Below are positions 1 through 6,160 of a stretch of DNA of 6,220 nt, piece after piece. The first letter of the stretch is position 1. The number at the start of each line of letters is the position of its first letter. The notes under the pieces are model-generated. The model saw only the letters and a program-made list of their open reading frames with translations. It was not told the origin of the DNA and ran no database searches. Source of the DNA: Bryobacterales bacterium (GTDB lineage Bacteria > Cyanobacteriota > Vampirovibrionia > Obscuribacterales > Obscuribacteraceae); the NCBI GenBank assembly GCA_903970295.1, contig CAJCHQ010000648.1:1-6220 (forward strand). The letters run 5' to 3'. The translations under genes were made by a program, and so were the position numbers.

Positions 1-2
1 TG

Positions 3-788
3 GCTAAGCATGAGGATACAAAGGCATTAGAGTCGTTCAACAAGCACATCGAGCAAAACATGGGTGGTTCGCCCGATGCGCATTATTATCTGGGTGAAGT
101 TTATCTGCGCAATAATCGTCTCAAAGAAGCTGAAGACGAAGCCAGAAAAGCACAGACCGAAACCTTCGGCAAAGGCGAAAAAGCGCATAATTTGCACGGT
201 AAAATTCTCATGGCTAAAGGCGATTACTCGTCTGCCATGTGGGAGTTTACGCATGCCCTCGGCAACGCGCCCTGGAAGTACACAGACGCCTGGCAAAATT
301 ATGCCGAGTGCTACATGAAGAAAAAAGATTGGGCCAATGCTTTCAAACAATACTCGGCGATCCTGGCGGCGAAAAATCGCCTGGAAGACGTTGATGAACA
401 GAAATGCTATTTGAATATCGGTTTGTGCGAATTGGCGAAAGGCAATCACCAGGGTGCGATCGATAATTATCAACAGGTACTGGTATTGAATGGAGCCAAT
501 GCCGACGCGCATTTGAATCTAGCCATGGTTTTTGATTCGGAGAATCACTTTTCATCGGCGGTCAAAGAATATAGCGAATTTGTGCGCTGCAGTAGCGACG
601 CCAGAAAGGTGCAGAAAGCGAAAGAGCGGATCATGCTTTTGGAGCAAAAAATTCAGCCGGCGGAAGAGCCGACCGTGAAGCCGTCGCCTCTCATGCGTGT
701 GCGCGCTGAGCAAGCCGCTCAGCAACAGCAACTTCTGGAGCAGCAAAAGAAGCGGCCGGCAGGACCGCCGCCCGATTCAGGTTTTTAG
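3..788 (+). CDS. Tetratricopeptide-repeat (TPR) protein, 5'-truncated by the window edge
   Basis: The frame is open from the left edge to TAG at 786-788. The first in-frame ATG is at 60, but the codons before it (3-59) already read as the second helix of a TPR (ALESFNKHIEQN), so the true start lies outside the window. Counting from the ATG at 60, about five TPR-like units follow: residues ~6-36 (AHYYLGEVYLRNNRLKEAE), ~41-73 (KAHNLHGKILMAKGDYSSA), ~76-110 (DAWQNYAECYMKKKDWANA), ~115-148 (KCYLNIGLCELAKGNHQGA) and ~149-183 (DAHLNLAMVFDSENHFSSA), with the usual small and aromatic spacing. A charged helix (~181-200) and a Gln/Pro-rich low-complexity tail (~201-242, with QQQQ and PPP) follow. TPR arrays are protein-interaction scaffolds. 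Some pilus or outer-membrane assembly factors (PilF/PilW) have this shape, but nothing visible assigns this one. It ends 10 bp from the convergent GT51 gene. Confidence 0.88.
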   Translation, partial: AKHEDTKALESFNKHIEQNMGGSPDAHYYLGEVYLRNNRLKEAEDEARKAQTETFGKGEKAHNLHGKILMAKGDYSSAMWEFTHALGNAPWKYTDAWQNYAECYMKKKDWANAFKQYSAILAAKNRLEDVDEQKCYLNIGLCELAKGNHQGAIDNYQQVLVLNGANADAHLNLAMVFDSENHFSSAVKEYSEFVRCSSDARKVQKAKERIMLLEQKIQPAEEPTVKPSPLMRVRAEQAAQQQQLLEQQKKRPAGPPPDSGF

Positions 789-798
789 CAGACCCCCG

Positions 799-1626
799 TT
801 ACCTGGTCTCAGCTGGCGCTTTGGTTGCAGCGCTGGCAGTGGGGGCCGGCTTGTCCCAAAATTTCGGCAGCTTCTCCAAGCCGGCAAGATGGGCTTCTTT
901 TTGATCGATGTAGCCGTAATCGAGCATATTGTCGATCACATCGCGTTGGCGTGATATCGCTTGTTCGCGATTGTCCGGATCCCCTAGAATCGACGGCGCT
1001 TTCACTATACCTGCTAGAAATGCCGCCTGGGCGATTGTCAAATTCTGGGCATGCTCATGGAAGTATTTGCGCGCCGCTGCTTCTATCCCGTAGGCGTTCG
1101 AGCCGAAGTATATTTCGTTCAGATAGGCTTCCAAGATTTGATCTTTGGAATAATGATCCTCCAGTCTCCAGGCCAGGATGATTTGCTTGAGCTTGCGTCT
1201 GGCATTGCGTTCGTTTGGATCGAGATAAACATTTTTGGCCAATTGCTGCGAAATAGTCGAGGCGCCCTCGGCGAAGCGCCATGACTTCAAATTATCGAGA
1301 GTAGCTCTGAGAATGCCTAGCGAATCGATGCCGTGGTGTTCTCTGTAACGACGATCTTCGGCTGCCATGATCGCTTTCACCATATTTGGTGACACATTGC
1401 GCAACGACACCGGTATGCGCGGGCTGGCATTTGCATCTTCAGTTTGCAAATGTCCGATGTAAACGGTTTCGTGGCTTTTTTTATCAGAGACTGTGACCGT
1501 CCGCAAAATGGGATCGGCCATGGTGCTCCAGACCTTAGCCACATAAAGAGCCGAACCGGCCAAGAGCAAAAAAACGACAAGCACAACGAATTTCAAAAAT
1601 TTGAATAAATTTTGCTTTTTCGCCAC
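799..1626 (-). CDS. mtgA: Monofunctional biosynthetic peptidoglycan glycosyltransferase (GT51), membrane-anchored
   Basis: This 275-residue protein belongs to the GT51 family, which polymerises lipid II into glycan strands on the outer face of the cytoplasmic membrane. Residues ~7-33 form one hydrophobic segment (signal anchor) after a basic N-terminus. The family motifs appear in order: EDRRYREHHG at 90-99 with the catalytic Glu90; GASTISQQLAKN at 121-132; RKLKQ at 144-148; then YSKDQILEAYLNEIYFG at 159-175 and AAFLAGIVKAPS at 201-212. No transpeptidase domain follows, only an Ala/Pro/Thr-rich tail from ~258, so it is the monofunctional MtgA/MGT type and slightly longer than usual. The start is GTG (1624-1626); a Shine-Dalgarno AGGA at 1633-1636 lies 6 nt upstream, and only this start includes the membrane anchor. 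Oddity: motif 3 is normally RKxxE, but here the Glu is Gln148 (codon CAA, 1183-1185). The family call is very secure; the symbol is by analogy, and activity is less certain. Confidence 0.93.
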   Translation of the reverse strand: MAKKQNLFKFLKFVVLVVFLLLAGSALYVAKVWSTMADPILRTVTVSDKKSHETVYIGHLQTEDANASPRIPVSLRNVSPNMVKAIMAAEDRRYREHHGIDSLGILRATLDNLKSWRFAEGASTISQQLAKNVYLDPNERNARRKLKQIILAWRLEDHYSKDQILEAYLNEIYFGSNAYGIEAAARKYFHEHAQNLTIAQAAFLAGIVKAPSILGDPDNREQAISRQRDVIDNMLDYGYIDQKEAHLAGLEKLPKFWDKPAPTASAATKAPAETR

Positions 1627-1770
1627 GAAATATCCTGTCCGGAATTAGTCCACATCCACATTATCCTGTTAGTCAGAGAGTATCGTAACAGTGATTTTCC
1701 TGGATCTGAATATTGTGGCAATAATGTAGGATAAGAGTTCATCATCCCGGCCAAAAAGAGTCTTCCGCCA
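1627..1770. promoter_or_regulatory. Divergent intergenic region between the glycosyltransferase and tex genes
   Basis: This 144-bp gap separates two genes that point away from each other, so it should hold both promoters. On the minus strand GATAAT (1660-1665) is a fair -10 match about 34 bp from the GTG start, but the best -35 at normal spacing (TTACGA) is poor. On the plus strand TAATGT (1722-1727) and GATAAG (1730-1735) are weak -10 candidates. A small inverted repeat, TATTG-TGG-CAATA at 1711-1723, lies centrally and could be a regulator site. The ribosome site for tex is weak (AAAGAG at 1755-1760). The promoters are inferred from gene layout rather than strong motifs. Confidence 0.4.
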
Positions 1771-3948
1771 ATGTCTGAGAATGTAAATGCCATCGCTTCC
1801 GAGTTGCAAATCAGCAACAAACAAGTTGAAGCGACTGTCAGCCTCTTGCAAGATGGTGCCACCGTACCGTTTATTGCCCGTTACCGCAAAGAAGCGACGG
1901 GCTCTCTTGATGAGGTTGTCGTGACCACGATCAGGGACAGATTAGCTCAGCTGCAAGAATTGGATAAAAGACGAGCCGCAATCATCAGTTCGCTCACCGA
2001 ACGCGCGCTTTTGACGAGGGAGCTGGAAACAAAAGTAGCTCAGGCAAAAAATCTCGTTGAACTGGAAGATATTTATTTGCCCTTCCGGCCCAAACGGCGC
2101 ACACGTGCTTCGATCGCTCGCGAAAAGGGTCTGGAGCCTCTGGCTCAGGCGCTTTATTCTTTCTCGCTGGCCGACCCTTACGAGTCGGCAAAAGCTTATG
2201 TCAATATCGAAAAGGCAGTGCCTGCAAGCGAAGACGCGCTCTCTGGTGCGAGGGACATCATTGCCGAATGGATTAACGAAGATCAGCGTGTGCGCTCGCA
2301 GGCTCGCAATTATTGGACCAAGAAAAGTCGTATTTTCGCCCGCGTGGTAGCCAAAAAAGAAGTTGATGCAGCTAAATATAAAGACTATTTCGATTGGTCG
2401 GAAGAGGCGGCGACGGCCCCCTCTCATCGGCTTCTCGCGATGTTGCGTGGTGAGCACGAAGGCTTTCTCAGTGTGGAAGTGGCACCGCCCGCCGAAGATT
2501 TGATCAAACAAATCGAATCCGTCATCATTACCGGCAAAGGCAAATCGGCTGAACAAGTGCGTTTGGCCCTAGCTGATTCGTATAAACGCTTGCTCGCGCC
2601 TTCGATGGAAACCGAAGTGCGCAATAAATTGAAAGAGCGAGCCGACGGTGAGGCGATCAAAGTATTCGCCGATAACATCAGGCAGTTACTACTCTCACCG
2701 CCGCTCGGGCAGGTAAACGTGCTGGCCATCGATCCAGGCTTTCGCACCGGGTGCAAGCTGGCTTTACTCGATGCTCAAGGTCGATTCGTGCGTCACGATG
2801 TGATTTATTTGCATGAAGCAGAAGCAGCTAAGCAACTGGAACAATCGGCAGCGGCGATTAAAGTGACCGAGTTGTGCCGTCAATACGAAGTCGGGGCAAT
2901 CGCGATCGGCAATGGCACTGCCAGCCGCGAAACCGAATCGTTCATCAAGCGCTTGTCCTTGTCAAAGACAGGGGCTGACGGAGGCAAAGGTGGCAGTCGC
3001 ATTCCGATCGTCATGGTCAATGAAAGCGGCGCCTCGATTTATTCGGCTTCGCCTGTGGCAAGAGAAGAATTTCCCGATCTCGATCTCACCATCCGCGGTG
3101 CAATCTCGATCGGTCGGCGACTGATGGATCCCCTGGCTGAATTGGTTAAAATCGAGCCGAAGTCGATTGGTGTCGGGCAATATCAGCATGACGTCGACCA
3201 GGCTGCTTTGCAGCACAGCCTCGATGACGTCGTTACCAGCTGTGTCAATTCTGTCGGGGTAGAACTGAATACCGCCAGCAAACAACTTCTCACTTATGTA
3301 TCTGGATTGGGTCCTCAGTTGGCCGGCAATATCGTCAAACATCGCGACGAAAAAGGGCCATTCAAGACTCGCTCAGAATTGCTCAAGGTGGCGAGATTGG
3401 GTGGCAAAGCTTACGAGCAGGCAGCCGGATTCTTGCGTATTCGGGCAGGCAAAAATCCACTCGATGCCAGTGCTGTGCATCCGGAGAGTTATCCGATCGT
3501 GGACGCCATGGCTAAAGATTTGAACTGCTCGATCGATGACTTGTTGCACAAAGAAGAATTGCGAAAGCGCATCGATATGAAAAAATATGTGAGCGAGAAA
3601 GTGGGGCTGCCGACGCTCAAAGACATCCTGGCTGAACTGGCCAAACCGGGACGCGATCCTCGGGCACAATTCGAAGCCGTGGATTTTGCCGAAGGCGTCA
3701 ACACGCTCGCCGATCTTAAACCACAAATGAGCCTGCCTGGCATTGTCACGAATGTCACCGCATTTGGTGCGTTTGTCGATATAGGCGTTCATCAAGATGG
3801 ACTGGTGCATGTGAGCGAACTGGCCGACCATTTTGTCAAAAATCCAGCCGACGTCGTCAAAGTGCAGCAAAAAGTGCTGGTTCGAGTCTTGAGCGTGGAT
3901 GTCGATCGCAAGCGCATATCATTGAGCATGAAGGCTGCTGGCAGCTGA
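1771..3948 (+). CDS. tex: Tex-family RNA-binding transcriptional accessory protein (YqgF, HhH and S1 domains)
   Basis: This 725-residue protein is a full-length Tex homologue, a cytoplasmic nucleic-acid-binding protein linked to transcription and RNA metabolism. The helical Tex N-terminal region spans ~1-310, with VPFIARYRKEATGSLDE at 32-48 and ELEDIYLPFRPKRRTRA at 97-113. The YqgF/RNase H-like domain runs ~315-440, with AIDPGFRTGCK at 319-329, IGNGTASRETE at 379-389 and VNESGASIYSAS at 416-427. The near-invariant stretch LMDPLAELVKIEPKSIGVGQ (451-470) leads into YQHDV. A helix-hairpin-helix region follows at ~497-560 (VSGLGPQLAGNIVKHRDEKG), and a C-terminal S1 domain at ~650-721 (GIVTNVTAFGAFVDIG, DGLVHVSELAD). 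It stops just after S1, without the basic tail of some proteobacterial Tex proteins, and has a short Gly-rich insertion at ~400-409. The ATG at 1771 puts the N-terminus where the family begins; its Shine-Dalgarno is weak. It is convergent with the next gene, 22 bp away. Confidence 0.96.
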   Translation: MSENVNAIASELQISNKQVEATVSLLQDGATVPFIARYRKEATGSLDEVVVTTIRDRLAQLQELDKRRAAIISSLTERALLTRELETKVAQAKNLVELEDIYLPFRPKRRTRASIAREKGLEPLAQALYSFSLADPYESAKAYVNIEKAVPASEDALSGARDIIAEWINEDQRVRSQARNYWTKKSRIFARVVAKKEVDAAKYKDYFDWSEEAATAPSHRLLAMLRGEHEGFLSVEVAPPAEDLIKQIESVIITGKGKSAEQVRLALADSYKRLLAPSMETEVRNKLKERADGEAIKVFADNIRQLLLSPPLGQVNVLAIDPGFRTGCKLALLDAQGRFVRHDVIYLHEAEAAKQLEQSAAAIKVTELCRQYEVGAIAIGNGTASRETESFIKRLSLSKTGADGGKGGSRIPIVMVNESGASIYSASPVAREEFPDLDLTIRGAISIGRRLMDPLAELVKIEPKSIGVGQYQHDVDQAALQHSLDDVVTSCVNSVGVELNTASKQLLTYVSGLGPQLAGNIVKHRDEKGPFKTRSELLKVARLGGKAYEQAAGFLRIRAGKNPLDASAVHPESYPIVDAMAKDLNCSIDDLLHKEELRKRIDMKKYVSEKVGLPTLKDILAELAKPGRDPRAQFEAVDFAEGVNTLADLKPQMSLPGIVTNVTAFGAFVDIGVHQDGLVHVSELADHFVKNPADVVKVQQKVLVRVLSVDVDRKRISLSMKAAGS

Positions 3949-3970
3949 CCCTTACTTGTGTCGGCAGACC

Positions 3971-4912
3971 TCAGTCGATCACGTCTGAGTCGATCATGCG
4001 CAAAAGATCTCTTAGATGATGCACCATTAGTGATGCCACGGCCGAGACGTCCGAGATCATGTTGATTTCGTCGGTCAAGTCGCCGATCGTCATGGTCGCC
4101 TTAGGCGTGACGACACCACAAACGAGATCGATTTTCATGCGCTCCCGGTGCGATCCATGCCTCTCCAGCTCATGTCTATTGATCCAGGCGTTTTCCAGAG
4201 CCTGGGCTCGCGTCATTTCTGCATTGCCAGGCAGCTTTCCCTGGAAAAATCGCCAGACGCTTTCAGGATATGCCGTGCGTTCGTCGATCGGTCGCCCGAA
4301 TAATTCGGCAATGATCGTCGGGTTTCCTTGCCCACGTGTCTTGCCGCCATTATTTTGTTTTAGTGCATAAGTCGACATACCGGTCGAAACGACACCGGAA
4401 AGCATTTGATTGAGGTTGCCTGGAAAAGGCGGAGTTGTGGCCGAAAAGCCGAGAGCCGAACCAATTGTATTTAGAGTTCCGGAAGCAATGAAGTTGGTGG
4501 CGTTGTTCACTTCCACATTGCGGTCGCGCTTTTCTAGAAGTGTTTGTCTAAAGGCCTCTAAGCGACCTTGCTCGCGCTCTGCCTCGGCTTGCACTGACGC
4601 CGCATCGAAATAACTCTCGAGTATTGTTTCCAAAATTTTTCCGCGCAAAATTGCTTTACGCTCGCTTGAAGCAGGATGTTGCTGATCGTAAAGCTCAGCC
4701 AGCATGCCTGATATTTCTAATTGATCGGCTAACTCTTTCGTCGAGGGCGGCAGATCATTCAGTTTGAGGACTGAAAAGAGCCGACGCTGGGGGCGTTCCA
4801 CCAGATTGCTCTCGGCCTGGCTCGGGGGCGCGTGCAAAAACATCGCCGCTAAAAGAAGCGAGATTGTCCGTCTTGCGCAATCTAAATTCGAAGACATTTT
4901 TCGAGGAGCCAC
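3971..4912 (-). CDS. Exported protein of unknown function with N-terminal signal peptide
   Basis: I do not recognise the family. The longest reading (313 residues) starts at GTG 4910-4912. An in-frame ATG at 4895-4897 (residue 6) is an equally plausible start, giving 308 residues; neither has a clear Shine-Dalgarno site. From either start the protein opens with a signal peptide: an Arg-Arg n-region, a hydrophobic core (TISLLLAAMFLHAPP, ~16-30) and a likely cleavage site after SQA (residue 33). There is no lipobox, so a periplasmic or secreted soluble protein is inferred. Residues ~83-133 form a long charged helix (ILETILESYFDAASVQAEAE; LLEKRDRNVEVNN). A Gly/Ser/Ala-rich, mildly hydrophobic stretch follows (~140-182, FIASGTLNTIGSALGFS ... 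MLSGVVSTGMS) that might insert into or lie on a membrane. The C-terminal third is mixed (WRFFQGKLPG at 220-229; VTPKATMTIGDLTDEI at 268-283). It is convergent with tex and divergent from the DAHP synthase gene. The gene is real (long, coherent, signal peptide); the function is unknown. Confidence 0.82.
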   Translation of the reverse strand: MAPRKMSSNLDCARRTISLLLAAMFLHAPPSQAESNLVERPQRRLFSVLKLNDLPPSTKELADQLEISGMLAELYDQQHPASSERKAILRGKILETILESYFDAASVQAEAEREQGRLEAFRQTLLEKRDRNVEVNNATNFIASGTLNTIGSALGFSATTPPFPGNLNQMLSGVVSTGMSTYALKQNNGGKTRGQGNPTIIAELFGRPIDERTAYPESVWRFFQGKLPGNAEMTRAQALENAWINRHELERHGSHRERMKIDLVCGVVTPKATMTIGDLTDEINMISDVSAVASLMVHHLRDLLRMIDSDVID

Positions 4913-5006
4913 CAGGTGATTTCACCCAATCCCGAACAAACTAGCTCTTTTTCAGTTACTTTTCCACTCGCTTTAAATTTTTCATCGCCTTGCCGACTTG
5001 TTCCAG

Positions 5007-5031
5007 ATGTTTACACGTGAGCGTTAAACAT
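5007..5031. promoter_or_regulatory. Inverted repeat, possible operator or leader hairpin upstream of the DAHP synthase gene
   Basis: ATGTTTA (5007-5013) and TAAACAT (5025-5031) are exact 7-bp inverted arms. Inside them ACG (5015-5017) can pair with CGT (5022-5024) around the loop TGAG, leaving one bulged C at 5014. It sits 68 bp before the ATG of the DAHP synthase gene. A dimeric repressor site or an RNA hairpin in the leader would both fit. No U-run follows, so it is not an intrinsic terminator. The symmetry is visible; the role is inferred. Confidence 0.4.
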
Positions 5032-5047
5032 GAGGCGGATGAGGCGG
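5030..5047 (+). repeat. Two tandem copies of a 9-bp unit
   Basis: The unit ATGAGGCGG occurs twice without a gap (5030-5038 and 5039-5047), overlapping the right arm of the preceding inverted repeat by two bases. As codons it reads Met-Arg-Arg twice and opens an 11-codon frame, stop included, that ends with TGA at 5060-5062. That frame contains no Phe, Tyr or Trp codons, so a classic aromatic attenuator peptide is not supported. Confidence 0.6.
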
Positions 5048-5087
5048 GATGCGCTAATGTGATTGTTCTTGCGAATTTTTTCTAATC

Positions 5088-5093
5088 AGGGGA
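5088..5093 (+). promoter_or_regulatory. Ribosome binding site of the DAHP synthase gene
   Basis: AGGGGA lies 5 nt before the ATG at 5099. This decides the start: the frame is open back to a TTG at 5063 and another ATG lies at 5111, but only 5099 has a good site at suitable spacing. Confidence 0.7.
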
Positions 5094-5098
5094 CGGCA

Positions 5099-6160
5099 AT
5101 GGTGATTTCGATGACGCACAAAACTGATGACCTCAGGGTCCGGGAGATCAAGGAGCTCGCTCCTCCAGCGCACTTGATCCGGGAGTTTCCCTGCAGCGAT
5201 CAGGCGTCGAATACTACATTTAGGGCTCGTCATGCCATCCATCGTATTCTTCACGGGGCCGACGACCGTCTGCTGGTGGTCATTGGCCCTTGTTCGATTC
5301 ATGATCCCGAAGCCGCCATGGAATACGCTTCGCGCCTGCTCGTCGAGCGCAAGCGATTAGGTCAAGATCTGGAAATCGTCATGCGCGTTTATTTTGAGAA
5401 GCCCCGCACGACCGTGGGCTGGAAGGGATTGATCAATGACCCCGATCTCGATGGCAGTTTTCAGATCAACAAGGGTTTGCGCGTTGCCCGCGAGCTCCTC
5501 ATGAGCATCAACGAGCTGGGGTTGCCGGCTGGCTCGGAATATCTTGACATGATCACCCCTCAGTATATTGCCGACATGGTCAGCTGGGGCGCTATCGGCG
5601 CCCGGACAACCGAGTCGCAGACCCATCGCGAGCTGGCCTCCGGTCTATCTTGCCCGGTCGGGTTCAAGAATGGCACCGAGGGAAATATTAAAATCGTCAT
5701 TGATGCCATTAAAGCGGCATCACAACCGCATCATTTTCTCTCTGTCACTAAAGGCGGTCACTCGGCCATTGTCGAAACCAATGGCAATGAGGATTGCCAC
5801 ATGATTTTGCGGGGAGGCAAGGAGCCGAACTACGATGCTGAGCATGTCGATGCGGCTTGTCTGGCTATGGCTAAGGCCGGACTGGCCCAGCATTTGATGA
5901 TCGATGCCAGCCACGCCAACAGCAGAAAAAATTGGCAGAACCAGATTTCTGTTTGCGCCGATATCGAAGTCCAGATTGCCCGCGGAGATTCGCGCATCTT
6001 CGGAGTCATGCTGGAAAGTAATCTCGTCGCCGGACGACAGGACTTGAAGCCGGGTAAGCCCCTCCCTCCCCTCGAGCTACCGTCCAATATCACTCACCTC
6101 GACCGTCTGTCGTATCCTCGAACGAGTAGTCAAACCGCTCCTTATACATGCAGTAGGTAA
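5099..6160 (+). pseudogene. aroG: Class I DAHP synthase (AroG/AroF/AroH type); C-terminus replaced by foreign sequence
   Basis: DAHP synthase (3-deoxy-7-phosphoheptulonate synthase) condenses phosphoenolpyruvate with erythrose 4-phosphate, the first step to the aromatic amino acids. Counting from the ATG at 5099, the protein follows E. coli AroG closely with a 4-residue offset: DDLRVREIKEL at 10-20, LLVVIGPCSIHDP at 58-70, VMRVYFEKPRTTVGWKGLI at 94-112, ITPQY at 152-156, GARTTESQ at 168-174, GLSCPVGFKNGT at 182-193, ILRGGKEPNY at 236-245, SHANS at 271-275. Three metal ligands are present: Cys65, His272, Glu306. Positions of the E. coli Phe site (Asp150, Pro154, Ser184, Phe213, Ser215, Val225) look conserved, so feedback control by an aromatic amino acid is plausible. 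Similarity stops after QDLKPGKPL (residues 314-322, base ~6064). The expected YGxSITDACxxW region with the fourth ligand (Asp326 in E. coli) is missing; ~31 unrelated residues run to TAG at 6158-6160. As written it should be inactive, although the parent gene was probably intact. Confidence 0.9.

Larger units (their letters stand above)
4913..5098. promoter_or_regulatory. Divergent intergenic region upstream of the DAHP synthase gene
   Basis: This 186-bp spacer lies between divergent genes. The half next to the exported-protein gene is A/T-rich (CTTTTTCAGTTACTTTTCC and TTTAAATTTTTC), typical of promoter DNA, but I find no convincing -35/-10 pair in either direction. The half next to the DAHP synthase gene holds an inverted repeat (5007-5031) and a 9-bp tandem repeat (5030-5047), listed separately. 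Confidence 0.4.

Noticed and set aside
3..788. TPR gene starting at the ATG at 60
   Set aside because: The in-frame codons before it continue a TPR helix and the frame is open to the edge, so the gene is truncated rather than starting there.
790..809. AGACC/GGTCT stem between the convergent TPR and glycosyltransferase genes as a terminator
   Set aside because: It has only 5 bp of stem, a 10-base loop and no T-run on either side.
1942..2556. Long minus-strand open frame opposite tex
   Set aside because: It is the antisense shadow of a strongly conserved coding region, and its translation shows no coherent domain.
3965..3996. Overlapping CAGAC/GTCTG and CTCAG/CTGAG dyads plus a 9-bp direct repeat (AGTCGATCA) at the end of the exported-protein gene
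   Set aside because: They lie largely inside the last codons of that gene, the competing stems are short, and there is no T-run; probably codon-level coincidence (IDSDVID).
5030..5062. Ten-residue upstream frame (MRRMRRDALM) as a leader peptide controlling the DAHP synthase gene
   Set aside because: It has no Phe, Tyr or Trp codons, lacks a good ribosome site and is mainly the tandem 9-mer; no terminator/antiterminator hairpins follow it.
5063..5098. Upstream TTG start giving a 12-residue longer DAHP synthase
   Set aside because: The extension has no counterpart in the family, and the AGGGGA ribosome site points to the ATG at 5099.
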